Assembly: GCF_038624605.1 (NCBI RefSeq) | Contig: NZ_CP152020.1 | Span: forward strand, 1,729,312-1,793,311 | From: Psychrobacillus sp. FSL K6-4046 | GTDB lineage: Bacteria; Bacillota; Bacilli; Bacillales_A; Planococcaceae | Direction of reading: 5' to 3' | Length of the DNA stretch: 64,000 bases | In this document: in pieces, positions 34,779 to 44,155 of the stretch | Numbering within the stretch: the first letter of the stretch is position 1 | Layout: each line of letters starts with the position of its first letter | Made by a program: the position numbers and the translations under genes | The notes under the pieces: model-generated | Seen by the model: only the letters and a program-made list of their open reading frames with translations | Databases searched by the model: none | Told to the model about the DNA's origin: nothing

Positions 34779-35147
34779 ATGAAAATATTCCGTTTTGATC
34801 AACAGGTTGGACAGAAAATCCATCATTACAATTCGAATTTCATCATGTCTAAAGTAACTAAAATAGGAAGTGAGGCTGTAATAGGCTGTATGCATTTGGA
34901 GGAGAATGGTGTTATCGGATTTCATAAAGCCGTTAGGCCCCAGCTATTATTAATTGTTAATGGAGAAGGATGGGTAACCGGTAAAGAACAAACGAAGATT
35001 CAAGTAAGAGCTGGAGATGCGGTTTTCTGGGAAAAGGGAGAGGGACACCAAACGATGACAGATACTTTTTTAACTGCCATAGTAATAGAGGCAAAGGAAC
35101 TGAAACCAGAGGAATTTATGCCATTGAAAGAGGTAGCTAATCGATGA
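34779..35147 (+). CDS. Single-domain cupin protein
   Basis: 122 residues with a cupin barrel: motif 1-like GVIGFHKAVRPQLLLIVNGEG and motif 2-like AGDAVFWEKGEGHQTM, each with one candidate metal histidine. No enzymatic activity can be assigned. GGAGGAG precedes the ATG. The stop overlaps the next start by four bases (ATGA), so it is coupled to the nucleotidyltransferase-like gene. Confidence 0.8.
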   Translation: MKIFRFDQQVGQKIHHYNSNFIMSKVTKIGSEAVIGCMHLEENGVIGFHKAVRPQLLLIVNGEGWVTGKEQTKIQVRAGDAVFWEKGEGHQTMTDTFLTAIVIEAKELKPEEFMPLKEVANR

Positions 35148-35947
35148 AGTGGGATGATGCTACAGATCAAGTCAAAGAATTTACCATACAAGTAATAGAC
35201 GAAATTCAAACGGTGATAGGTGATAATAGTGTCGGTTTTTATATACACGGATCTCTAGCTTTAGGAGGGTTCAATCCGTTAAGTAGTGACATAGATTTAT
35301 TGGTAGTAACAGAAAAAGCCTTATTATTACACGAAAAATTAACATTAACCGAGTTTTTCTTAAAATCGTCAAAAAAACCTTTCCCAATAGAAATTAGTTT
35401 CATGAATAGAAGCCAGCTGGAAAAATGGGAGTATCCATCAGCCTATGATTATCATTATAGTGAGTACTGGAGAGAAAGATACGAGGAAAATAGAAAGCAA
35501 TGGCTTATAGATGAGAATAGGGATGCAGATTTGGCTTCTCATATCACGATCATTAACTACAAAGGTATATGTCTTAGAGGTGAATCTATAGAGGTTGTAT
35601 TCCCGAATATTCCTATGACCGATTATATCGATTCAATTTTGGGAGACTATAAGGACTGTTTGAGTAACATAGAGAAAAAACCAGTTTATTGCATACTAAA
35701 TATGTTAAGAGTATACCATTATTTAACGGATGGTACTATTTTCTCTAAAATGGAGGCTGGTAAGTGGGGAGCAACATATTTACCTAAAAAGCATAGGTTG
35801 CTAGTGAATCTTGCGATAGATATGTATATAGGGGAGAGTTCTGATTTACAATTTCAGACGGAAAGATTAGGAGCATTTAAAGAGTATATTAAAGAAGAAG
35901 TAAACACTTTACTATCCTTAAGGGCAGGTAGAATAGATGAAAATTAA
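35144..35947 (+). CDS. Aminoglycoside nucleotidyltransferase-like protein (ANT(9)/AadA type with DUF4111)
   Basis: 267 residues. The polymerase-beta-type nucleotidyltransferase motif is HGSLALGG...SSDIDLLVV with G36-S37 and D49/D51. A helical C-terminal DUF4111-like domain follows (LNMLRVYHYLTDGTIFSKMEAG), as in spectinomycin/streptomycin adenylyltransferases. It could modify an antibiotic or another small molecule; resistance is not proven. Its start overlaps the cupin gene by four bases and its end overlaps the next gene by 11 bases. Confidence 0.8.
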   Translation: MKWDDATDQVKEFTIQVIDEIQTVIGDNSVGFYIHGSLALGGFNPLSSDIDLLVVTEKALLLHEKLTLTEFFLKSSKKPFPIEISFMNRSQLEKWEYPSAYDYHYSEYWRERYEENRKQWLIDENRDADLASHITIINYKGICLRGESIEVVFPNIPMTDYIDSILGDYKDCLSNIEKKPVYCILNMLRVYHYLTDGTIFSKMEAGKWGATYLPKKHRLLVNLAIDMYIGESSDLQFQTERLGAFKEYIKEEVNTLLSLRAGRIDEN

Positions 35948-36524
35948 AGATATATACATAGAGCTCTGTGTGGAAGAAAATTTTATCGGTATTGGTTCTA
36001 CTCGCAATGTATATAAATATAATGATATAGTGATTAAAAGATTTCTACATCCAATAGGATATAAACAAGGGGTTAACGAGCAATATATGTATGAATTCTT
36101 GGAGAAAGAGGGCTTGGCAGAACACGTAGCAAGGGTAACGTATTTAGATAAACAAATACTTATACAACCTTATTTTAAATCTCTACCATTGGAAAATGGG
36201 TGTTCGTATGAAATTGATCTTATCCATGATAGTCGTTTAACGGATGACCTGAAGAATGAAATTCTTCTTATTGACTCAAAGTTAGATGGTTTAGATTTTT
36301 TGGATAGCGGAAATTATGGATTAAATGATAAAGGCAATTTAATATTAATTGATTATGGAATGACAAAAAAACTGTATGTAAACGAATGGGTGCCCTTAGC
36401 AGAGTCAGGTATATTACTACAGATATTTTTTAATGAATGTGTAACCTGTGGTTTGAAAAAAGAGCTAATTATGTATGGCGATTGGGACTCAGACTACCGC
36501 TGTGTCCAGTGTGGAAAAGAATAG
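35937..36524 (+). CDS. Small kinase-like protein with a C-terminal zinc ribbon
   Basis: 195 residues. An N-terminal glycine-rich strand GIGSTRNVYKYNDIVIKRF holds a probable ATP lysine (K34). A catalytic-region stretch LDSGNYGLN (122-130) and D139-Y-G resemble the kinase HRD and DFG loops. The C-terminus is a four-cysteine zinc ribbon, C168-xx-C171 and C189-xx-C192. It is much shorter than standard protein kinases. The gene overlaps the nucleotidyltransferase-like gene by 11 bases, so the three-gene unit is tightly coupled. Function unknown. Confidence 0.65.
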   Translation: MKIKDIYIELCVEENFIGIGSTRNVYKYNDIVIKRFLHPIGYKQGVNEQYMYEFLEKEGLAEHVARVTYLDKQILIQPYFKSLPLENGCSYEIDLIHDSRLTDDLKNEILLIDSKLDGLDFLDSGNYGLNDKGNLILIDYGMTKKLYVNEWVPLAESGILLQIFFNECVTCGLKKELIMYGDWDSDYRCVQCGKE

Positions 36525-36544
36525 GCCGAGTATAAACTAATAAA

Positions 36545-36594
36545 AACAGACTATAAACAAGCTTGGATGTACCATGTTTGTTTATAGTCTGTTT
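36545..36594. terminator. Bidirectional terminator between the cupin operon and catalase
   Basis: AACAGACTATAAACAA / TTGTTTATAGTCTGTT arms around a GC-containing loop, with A/T tracts on both sides. The genes converge here. Confidence 0.85.
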
Positions 36595-36598
36595 ATGA

Positions 36599-37456
36599 TT
36601 ATTTCAAGTCTTCAGCTGGCAATGTATTGTGTAAGGAAGGAGGAGCAGGACTTAAGACTGGTTTTTCACCGAAAGCCTTTCCTTGATCATACGAGAAAGG
36701 ATGTCCATCCGGAGCATTTCCTTTTAACCATGGTAATTCTGCACTGTCTTCACCTTCTGAATGATTATAAAGCGTATGAGAGAATTCAGTTGCTTCCCAT
36801 TCTGGTGGTACAGTTGTTGGACAAATAACTCCACCTTCAGTTGCTTCTAAATCTTTAATAGCTGCGAGCCATTGATTTTGGTGCATTGTGTCTCGAGCTA
36901 ACAGGAAGGAAAGCATATCCTTAACTCCCTTATCATCTGTCATACCGTAAAGACGAGCAACTTGTAAACGTCCTTGAGACTCTGCCATTACATTATGACG
37001 CATATCTGCTAACAAATTACCACTCGCAACGATATAGCCTGCATTCCAAGGAACTCCTACTGAGTTAACTGGCATTGCACCTAATCCTGATACAATTGCG
37101 TGCTGAGGATTCATACCTTCTACTAATACATCCTTAGGGCTCATCCCACCCATTATCGCACCGATAAGTGGATTTGCAGCGCCTTTTTCTTGCTCTGTAA
37201 CTGGTGCACCTTCTAATAATCTAGCTACCATTGTAGCAATCATTTCAATATGCCCCAGCTCTTCCGTACCTGTATCCATTAGCAAATCTTTATATCTTTC
37301 ATTTCCTCTAGTATTCCATCCTTGGAAGAGGTATTGCATGGCAACACTCATTTCTCCAAATTGACCACCAATAATTTCTTGTAAATGTTTTGCCAATACT
37401 GGATCTGGCTTATCTGGTACCGCATGGAAACTTAATTCTTTTTTGTTAAAAAACAT
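36599..37456 (-). CDS. Manganese catalase
   Basis: A 285-residue non-haem dimanganese catalase, decomposing H2O2. The ferritin-like four-helix core carries Glu/His ligands in GEMSVAMQYLFQG, GTEELGHIEM, VMAESQGRLQVARL and RDTMHQNQW. The C-terminal proline/histidine-rich tail is usual for the spore and vegetative Mn-catalase family (YdbD/CotJC relatives). AAGGAGG precedes the ATG. No CotJ partner genes are beside it. The 373-base gap upstream (37457-37829) is AT-rich with no further gene seen. Confidence 0.93.
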   Translation of the reverse strand: MFFNKKELSFHAVPDKPDPVLAKHLQEIIGGQFGEMSVAMQYLFQGWNTRGNERYKDLLMDTGTEELGHIEMIATMVARLLEGAPVTEQEKGAANPLIGAIMGGMSPKDVLVEGMNPQHAIVSGLGAMPVNSVGVPWNAGYIVASGNLLADMRHNVMAESQGRLQVARLYGMTDDKGVKDMLSFLLARDTMHQNQWLAAIKDLEATEGGVICPTTVPPEWEATEFSHTLYNHSEGEDSAELPWLKGNAPDGHPFSYDQGKAFGEKPVLSPAPPSLHNTLPAEDLK

Positions 37457-37829
37457 AAGATAAAAACCTCCTTAAGTTTTACTGATTACATTCTAAAAAT
37501 TACCCACGCTAATTTAAGTGAAACTTCCATCTTTGAAAATAGTAAAAAAATACCATTGAAGAAATGCGATATTTAGTTAATGCAGCTTATATCAACCGAA
37601 ATTTTTAGTGGAAAATATATAGGAAATGTATTGAGAGTTTTTTTGATTGTCAATTAAGGGTTTACTCAAAAAAAAGATAAAAAATTTCTCTTTTATTTAT
37701 TGAATTCATATAAATAATTGAGTTGTACTGTTATTCTCTATTAAAAATTTAATCAATAATAAGATTAATAATAAGTAGAAAAGGGGAATGTATAACTAAA
37801 ATAGAAAGAAAAGAATAGGGGGGACTTTT

Positions 37830-39827
37830 TTGATATATGTAAAATTAATTGGACAAATAATCTTAATTTCTTTATTTATTTATTATGTGAGTGGCAAATT
37901 AATGGGTTCACAAATAAATTTTATGAAAAGAGTGCTTTCTGTATTTATAAGCTTAGTATTTACGCTATTTGTTTACTGGTATTCATATTTACAGAGCGTT
38001 GATGTTTTTTCGGAGAACTTTGCTTATTCATTTATGGATGTGAGTACTATTATATGGATTGGTAGCATGCTATTAATATCCATGCTGTTATATTTGTTCT
38101 TTGAGCTATTTAGTCCAATGGATTCAGGAGAGCGAAAAGAAAGTGGAATAAAACCTAGGCCGTTTCTTTTGAGGATAAGAAATCAATGGAGAGGGCAAAA
38201 AAGGATGCGACAAGTCATCCAAATTGCTGTGAAAAATGGTATTTCAAGAGCAATGAAATACTCAAGGTACAGAAATAATGATCATGAAATGGCTATTGCT
38301 TTTCGGAATACGTTGGAGCAGGCTGGTGGAATATTTATTAAATTTGGTCAGGTGCTTTCCACTCGTCGAGATCTATTTTCTCCGGTATTTATTAAAGAGT
38401 TAGAAAAGCTACAGCAAAACGTAGAACCTTTGAAGGAATCAGAAGTAAAATCTATACTTGAAAAGTCTTTGCCGTATAAAATGGAGGTTATGTTCTCTTA
38501 TTTTGACATGATTCCAGTAGCTTCTGCATCAATTGGTCAAGTACATAAAGCAATCTTAAAGGATAATAACCAACAGGTTGTTGTTAAGCTTTTGCGACCT
38601 GATGTTAAAAGTATGATAAGAGATGATTTAAATATATTGCTAGAGTTTGTTCGATGGCTAACAGATAAATCATCTTGGGCTGCGCGACTCGGCCTATGTG
38701 AACTAGCCTTAGGATTTGCACAAAATTTGAAGGAAGAAGTAAATTTCGAAATTGAAAAAAGAAATGTTTTACAAATTAAAAAAGCGCTAGAGGAGAGTAA
38801 ATACGAAGTTAAGATTCCTCATGTTTATGCTGAGCTTAGTAATGACTGTATCATCGTTTTTGACCATGCGTACGGTCAAAGTGTTGCAAATGGAGATTCT
38901 TTGTTTCAATCACTGAACATCGATCGAGAGCAATTTGCTCGCACAGTTTTATATTCCTTTTTTGATCAAATATTAAATTCAGGGATATTCCATGCCGACC
39001 CTCACCCAGGGAACATATTCATCGATAAAGCAGATGGAACGCCAATATTGCTAGACTTTGGTGCTGTTGGTAGATTGGCAGAGCCCCAACAAGAAGGTAT
39101 GAAGATATTTTTAATGGGGATTCAACATAATGATGCCGACATGCTTTATGATGCGATTACTTTACTTGTAGAAGATCACGAGCATATCGATAGGGTCAAA
39201 ATGGAACAGGCGCTTTCGCAAATCCTTCTTCGCATATCGTATGTGGAACAAATACCAACAGAAGAACTAATTCAAGCCTTCTTTAAAGTTGTTAGAGATT
39301 TTGGACTATCTTTTTATCCTTCGGTTGGTATAGCTTTACGTTCTATTGTTACACTAGAGGGCACTTTACATTTAGTTCAACCAAATTTTGATATTTTTAC
39401 AGAAGCTAAGGAATATTCTTCACATTACTTGAGTTCTCTCTTTAAGAAACCTTTCAGAGATCCAGGTGCTACAAAAGAGCGACTAGAGGAAGAATTCGCC
39501 TTAATGATTCCTGCTTTACGAAAAATTCCAAGACGAGTCGATAAGCTAGTTCAAAAAGTGGAAAGTGGAAAAATAATATTACACCATGATATCTTTTCCG
39601 ACAAAAATAATGCTGAATTCGTAACCAATCTATTTTCTCGTTTTATATTATTACTAGTTGGAATCACTTTTGGAATTATCTCTTCCTCACTACTAGCTAT
39701 TGCTCAATTCATTGATGCTGTTTATGCAGTCTATTTAAATGCTGCTGCCTTTGTAGGACTATTTCTGTGTGCCGTGTTATTAGTGCGACTATCCATACAA
39801 GCGATTCGTTTAATGAAAAGACGTTAA
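37830..39827 (+). CDS. ABC1/AarF/UbiB-family atypical kinase, membrane anchored
   Basis: 665 residues. N-terminal hydrophobic helices (about 3-100) are followed by the family kinase domain with the KxGQ motif (IFIKFGQVLSTR), ASIGQVHKA in place of the P-loop, HADPHPGNIF and LLDFGAVGRL. Two C-terminal membrane helices end the protein. Family members are ATPases tied to isoprenoid quinone or lipid homeostasis. The start is a TTG after AGGGGGGA. It stands alone with a strong terminator. Confidence 0.9.
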   Translation: MIYVKLIGQIILISLFIYYVSGKLMGSQINFMKRVLSVFISLVFTLFVYWYSYLQSVDVFSENFAYSFMDVSTIIWIGSMLLISMLLYLFFELFSPMDSGERKESGIKPRPFLLRIRNQWRGQKRMRQVIQIAVKNGISRAMKYSRYRNNDHEMAIAFRNTLEQAGGIFIKFGQVLSTRRDLFSPVFIKELEKLQQNVEPLKESEVKSILEKSLPYKMEVMFSYFDMIPVASASIGQVHKAILKDNNQQVVVKLLRPDVKSMIRDDLNILLEFVRWLTDKSSWAARLGLCELALGFAQNLKEEVNFEIEKRNVLQIKKALEESKYEVKIPHVYAELSNDCIIVFDHAYGQSVANGDSLFQSLNIDREQFARTVLYSFFDQILNSGIFHADPHPGNIFIDKADGTPILLDFGAVGRLAEPQQEGMKIFLMGIQHNDADMLYDAITLLVEDHEHIDRVKMEQALSQILLRISYVEQIPTEELIQAFFKVVRDFGLSFYPSVGIALRSIVTLEGTLHLVQPNFDIFTEAKEYSSHYLSSLFKKPFRDPGATKERLEEEFALMIPALRKIPRRVDKLVQKVESGKIILHHDIFSDKNNAEFVTNLFSRFILLLVGITFGIISSSLLAIAQFIDAVYAVYLNAAAFVGLFLCAVLLVRLSIQAIRLMKRR

Positions 39828-39833
39828 TTATTG

Positions 39834-39870
39834 ACTGAAGACAAACTAAAAGTTGTCTTCAGTTTTTTTT
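39834..39870 (+). terminator. Terminator of the ABC1 kinase gene
   Basis: CTGAAGACAA / TTGTCTTCAG stem with a short loop and T8. Confidence 0.9.
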
Positions 39871-39892
39871 ATAAAGTATAAAACATCATTCC

Positions 39893-41527
39893 TTAATCTA
39901 ATGGAATATTAGGCTTTACCCATAGTTTAGAATAATCCACAAAACCAAAATGCTTGATCTTAATGTTCATTAAGTCAGCAGAAAAAGGGATATGCCGTTT
40001 TGAATAATATAAAGGACAAACCAACGAATCTTCTATTAGCATACGGTCTATTTCTTTATTAAGAGCTGTCCATTCTTCAAATGGAGTAATGGCGTATTCC
40101 TTTAATTTGTTTTGGTATTTCTTTTGTCCTTTTAATACAGTGGCTAATGGGGAATAGCCATTCATAAGAAAATGAAAAAAAGAATAATTTTGATTCATCT
40201 CAAAGATTTCTCCATGTATATATAAGTCAGTTTTAGGGTTTAATTCCCTATTTAATAGATTGTCTTTAAAGGAAACTGTAATAATATCAACGGGAATGCC
40301 ATTCTTAGTAAGTATTTCTTTTAACCAGTGTGAAGATTTGTTAGTGTATTTTACTAGTTTTAATATAATAGGTTTCTTGAACTTCGGTCGAGGTATGTTA
40401 TGTAATTCATACGGTGTACTTATTCCAATTAAGCATCCTTCTTCATTAGGTAAAAGTCTATCATCCGCCGTATTTATCTCGTGCCGGTATTTCGAAATAA
40501 TATAATGAAGATAGTGTCTTTGGTCTATATCTAATTGAGGACTAATCAAAACTACCCCAAAGCCTGAGTCACTTTCAATGGGAAAATAGGTTTGCTGATT
40601 GGAGGACGTGCGATATACATTTTCGAAATCCTCCGGAACTTGAACAAACTCTATTGTATCTAAAAGAGGTCTTTCACCGTAAAAGTCTTTAAATGCGACT
40701 AATGTAGTAATGGATGGACCATTTTCCTCTACATAGTAGCAGCCTGTCCCATAAACAAAGTCTAAATGCTCCTTATAAATACTGGCATTCATGCTTCCTA
40801 GAAGCTGCAAGCAGTAGCTACAACCTGCAGGATATGTAATATCAACTATCAGGGGAGTAATTGCCTCTATTTGTTTAATTGGCTCGCAGAGCAAACGAAA
40901 TTGCGGATCATCTTTAAGTTTCCGAAGGCAATTTACAACATCTTCTGCAGTGAGAATGGATCCGTCATGAAAAGCAATATCTTTTTTTAAGTAAAGACGA
41001 AGCTTCGAGTCTGTCATATCCCAGCTATGACTAAGCTCTGGAGATACTATTCCGCTTTCATCAACAGAAACTAGACGATTGTATACTGTAGCAACAATAT
41101 TAGCGCTATGTGAGTCTGCTGCTTTCAGTGGATGAAGTGTGAGAAAAGGATTTTTCCTTGGAACAATAAGCTTATCGTTTATTTGTTGTTCAAAGCCAAG
41201 TTTGTTTTGGAATTTTTTCATTAGTCTTTGTCGACATTCTGTCGACCAGTCAAACATTAAGTATTTGCTACTTATTTCTGCACTTTCATGTTCTAAAATC
41301 TGCATGACTTGCTCCTCGAAACAAGCCTCTACATTTTTTAACCACGTTAACTGGGAGGAATTCCCTCTACCTTTACCAGAAATAAATTTTATCCATCCTT
41401 CTGAAGACCATCTTTGTAAATATCGCTTTGTTTGCTTAGTGCTGAAGCCTATTATAGTTGCAATTTCTTCCTGCTTTATATTGCCAGAGGGAACAGTGTT
41501 CCAAAGGGTTAATAATGAGCGATCCAT
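39893..41527 (-). CDS. SgrR/YbaE-like transcriptional regulator fused to a solute-binding domain
   Basis: 544 residues. The N-terminal SgrR-type winged helix reads EEIATIIGFSTKQTKRYLQRW (split by a turn) with the wing KGRGNSSQLTW. From about 150 onward it resembles family-5 (oligopeptide-type) solute-binding proteins: LVSVDESGIVSPELSHSWD and FHDGSILTAEDVVNCL. No signal peptide, so the binding fold is a cytoplasmic sensor. The start is ATG 41527 after AGAGGTG; the GTG three codons upstream overlaps that site. It is divergent from an MFS gene it probably controls. Confidence 0.88.
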   Translation of the reverse strand: MDRSLLTLWNTVPSGNIKQEEIATIIGFSTKQTKRYLQRWSSEGWIKFISGKGRGNSSQLTWLKNVEACFEEQVMQILEHESAEISSKYLMFDWSTECRQRLMKKFQNKLGFEQQINDKLIVPRKNPFLTLHPLKAADSHSANIVATVYNRLVSVDESGIVSPELSHSWDMTDSKLRLYLKKDIAFHDGSILTAEDVVNCLRKLKDDPQFRLLCEPIKQIEAITPLIVDITYPAGCSYCLQLLGSMNASIYKEHLDFVYGTGCYYVEENGPSITTLVAFKDFYGERPLLDTIEFVQVPEDFENVYRTSSNQQTYFPIESDSGFGVVLISPQLDIDQRHYLHYIISKYRHEINTADDRLLPNEEGCLIGISTPYELHNIPRPKFKKPIILKLVKYTNKSSHWLKEILTKNGIPVDIITVSFKDNLLNRELNPKTDLYIHGEIFEMNQNYSFFHFLMNGYSPLATVLKGQKKYQNKLKEYAITPFEEWTALNKEIDRMLIEDSLVCPLYYSKRHIPFSADLMNIKIKHFGFVDYSKLWVKPNIPLD

Positions 41528-41545
41528 GTCATACACCTCTATAAG

Positions 41546-41570
41546 TGGACAACTTTTGCCTATTTGTCCA
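41546..41570. promoter_or_regulatory. Inverted repeat in the SgrR-like/MFS intergenic region
   Basis: TGGACAA (41546-41552) and TTGTCCA (41564-41570) are perfect 7-bp arms with an 11-base spacer in an 88-97-bp divergent promoter region. A likely operator for the SgrR-like regulator. Confidence 0.55.
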
Positions 41571-41624
41571 TTTTTATATTAAAAAGTCTAGTTTAATATA
41601 CTAAATACAGAGGAGGAGTACAAC

Positions 41625-42854
41625 ATGAAATGGAAAAACTACCCACAAAATATTAAGGTCCGATTGATTACATCTTTTTTTAATAGGGCAGTTTCATCTG
41701 CTGTTATGCCTTTTATGGCATTGTTCTTTGCTCAAGAGATGAGTAAGGTCTGGGCTGGTTTATTTTTAATAGGTACAGTATGTGTAAGTTTTTTTATCAG
41801 TCTAATTGGAGGATATATTTCTGACCGCTTACCAAGAAAGGGTTTATTAGTAATTACATCTCTCTTAAGTGGGTGTATGTTCGTTTGCATGACCCTTAGC
41901 TTGCTACCTAAATCTAATATCATTTGGATGTTTGCAATCGCTTATACGCTATATATTATTACAAGCAGTTTAGGGAGGCCTGCAATGCATGCAATCATCA
42001 TCGATTCTACTTCTCCTGATAATCGAAAAGAAGTATATGCGCTGGATTACTGGCTTACCAATTTGTCAATGGCTATAGGGGCTGCATTAGGGGGATTACT
42101 ATATTTAAACCATCAGATTGAATTGTTTATGTTACTCTCTTTTACCTCTTTATGCCTTCCAATCGCATATAAAATTTGGTTGGTGGATGGACATAATAAG
42201 CTTTTAGAAAAGCAGCACAAAAACGTTTTTATTGATCTCATACATAATTATAAAATTGCCTTTCAAGATAAACCGTTCGTCCAGGTAGTCGTTGGATCCA
42301 TGTTCATTTTTGCTGCCGAGTTTTCTTTAAACAGCTATATAGGTGTAAGGCTAGCGGAAACTTTTCAGTCGGTCCAAATAGGAGATTTCGAGCTTGCCGG
42401 AGTTAGAATGCTAAGTTTACTTAATATAGAAAACATGCTTTTAGTCGTTTGTTTGACTTTTTTTATCAACAAAATAACGGATCGTTTCAGCAATAAGCGT
42501 GTATTGCTAGTGGGGTTAGCATTATATAGTATTGGATACATAACGATAACATCTGCCAATACATGGTATATACTTATATTCTTTAATTTAATTGCTACGG
42601 TTGGTGAGTTGATATATTCACCTGTAAGAAATGCCGAGCAAGCAAATATGATACCCGCAGACAAAAGGGGATCTTACTCCGCATTTTCTAACTTCTCATT
42701 TAGCGGAGCAGACTTAATCGCTCGCTCCACGATTATTATCGGGGCATTTTTAGTACCGACCATGATGTCTGTATATATTGGAATTATCCTTATGATTGGG
42801 ATCGGTTTATTATACACTGGTTTATTCATGAGGAAGCTAACGGTAGTTGTTTAA
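41625..42854 (+). CDS. MFS transporter, divergent from the SgrR-like regulator
   Basis: 409 residues with about 12 hydrophobic segments. The conserved loop GGYISDRLPRKG matches MFS motif A, and TVGELIYSPVRNAEQANMIP with GSYSAFSNFSFSGADLIA is seen in the YttB/MdtH-like group often paired with SgrR-like regulators in Bacilli. GAGGAGG precedes the ATG. A sugar, peptide or drug substrate is possible; efflux is the best guess. Confidence 0.87.
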   Translation: MKWKNYPQNIKVRLITSFFNRAVSSAVMPFMALFFAQEMSKVWAGLFLIGTVCVSFFISLIGGYISDRLPRKGLLVITSLLSGCMFVCMTLSLLPKSNIIWMFAIAYTLYIITSSLGRPAMHAIIIDSTSPDNRKEVYALDYWLTNLSMAIGAALGGLLYLNHQIELFMLLSFTSLCLPIAYKIWLVDGHNKLLEKQHKNVFIDLIHNYKIAFQDKPFVQVVVGSMFIFAAEFSLNSYIGVRLAETFQSVQIGDFELAGVRMLSLLNIENMLLVVCLTFFINKITDRFSNKRVLLVGLALYSIGYITITSANTWYILIFFNLIATVGELIYSPVRNAEQANMIPADKRGSYSAFSNFSFSGADLIARSTIIIGAFLVPTMMSVYIGIILMIGIGLLYTGLFMRKLTVVV

Positions 42855-42903
42855 TCTATTTTTCTCCCGTTTGAAATTTGTTTATGAGTCCTTAAAAGTA
42901 TTT

Positions 42904-42947
42904 AAAGCGAGTAAGCGGACGTTAACTGGTCCAGTTGCTCGCTTTTT
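42904..42947 (+). terminator. Terminator of the MFS gene
   Basis: AAAGCGAG / CTCGCTTT arms with an inner GGAC/GTCC stem and T6. Confidence 0.8.
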
Positions 42948-43105
42948 TAAATTTGAAAGCTGCTCATTTCTATATCTGGCTGACGCGTTCTGCAATGCAA
43001 GCAACTTAAAATAGTATTTTAAAAATTCGATTGTTTCTTAGAATGATATTTTATATACTGTAATTAATAATTATCAGAAAATTAAATTTAATGGAGGAGG
43101 GAATT

Positions 43106-44155
43106 ATGCTTAGGAATATTATAAATGAATACTTGGTAGCTAAGAAAATACCTGGAGGCGTCATTCATGTTCAGCAAGGCAATGTAGTGCTATATAGGGA
43201 CAGCTTTGGCTCATTTGTTACAAATACTGGTGAAGTAAAGGAAATCACTTTGGAAACTGTTTTTGATATCGCATCATTAACCAAAGTAGTTGCAACATTA
43301 CCAGCCACTCTCGTTCTGCTAGATAAAAAACAGGTATCTCTAAAGGATTCTGTTCAAAAGTATATTCCACAATTCCAATATCCAAATATTAATATTGAAC
43401 ACCTTCTTTATCATAATAGTGGTCTACCTGCAGATTTATCCCCACCAGTAAAAAGAGGAGAGAATCGAGATGTTTTAGAGGAGATACTTAGTGTCAATCC
43501 AATTTTTGAGCCAGGAAAAACTGTAGTTTATAGCGATTTAGGAATGATTTTGTTAGGGAAAATTATTGAGGAAGTGTCGGGAGAGACTTTCGATCAATTT
43601 GTAGAGAGGGAAGTTCTCATACCAATGGGGATGAAAAATACGACATTTAATCCTAAAGAAGAGGTTAGAAGTCTTATAGCATCAACTGAATATATGAATG
43701 GGAGCTATGTCCAAGGAGTAGTACACGATGAAAAAGCATATATGTTAAATGGGGTATCAGGAAGTGCAGGATTATTCTCGTGTTTGGATGACCTTGTTCA
43801 ATACGTGCATTACTGGTTACATCCATCTGATCAAACTGTATTTAATCCTGCCTGGTTACAAGACTGTCATCAAAAATTTTTTGAACACAGGGGTCTAGGC
43901 TTTGAAGTATGGAATGGTAAAGATACTGAAGTTACAATCAGTACAGACTGGTCCATTGGCTCATTTGGACATACAGGATTTACTGGAACATCTATATGGA
44001 TAGATCCAAAAGAAAAACTATTTGTGGTGCTGTTAACCAATGCAATACATTACGGGAGGGATGTTCCAAAAAAAGAGTTTAGACTGGAGATCCATGAAAG
44101 CGTTTACGAGACGTTTATAAAAAAGGAGAGTACTAATTATGAAAAGTTGGATTAA
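43106..44155 (+). CDS. Serine beta-lactamase-like hydrolase (class C/esterase type)
   Basis: 349 residues with S57-L-T-K60 (SxxK), Y142-S-D (in the YxN position, Asp for Asn) and a C-terminal HTG in FGHTGFTGTS. No signal peptide is evident, so it is probably cytoplasmic. The start is ATG 43106; the upstream ATG at 43091 overlaps the GGAGGAGG site itself. Its end overlaps the solute-binding protein start by 17 bases, joining it to a sugar ABC importer. This recalls YbbE, a beta-lactamase-like protein in the B. subtilis muropeptide-recycling cluster, but no NagZ or NamZ gene is here. Confidence 0.82.
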   Translation: MLRNIINEYLVAKKIPGGVIHVQQGNVVLYRDSFGSFVTNTGEVKEITLETVFDIASLTKVVATLPATLVLLDKKQVSLKDSVQKYIPQFQYPNINIEHLLYHNSGLPADLSPPVKRGENRDVLEEILSVNPIFEPGKTVVYSDLGMILLGKIIEEVSGETFDQFVEREVLIPMGMKNTTFNPKEEVRSLIASTEYMNGSYVQGVVHDEKAYMLNGVSGSAGLFSCLDDLVQYVHYWLHPSDQTVFNPAWLQDCHQKFFEHRGLGFEVWNGKDTEVTISTDWSIGSFGHTGFTGTSIWIDPKEKLFVVLLTNAIHYGRDVPKKEFRLEIHESVYETFIKKESTNYEKLD

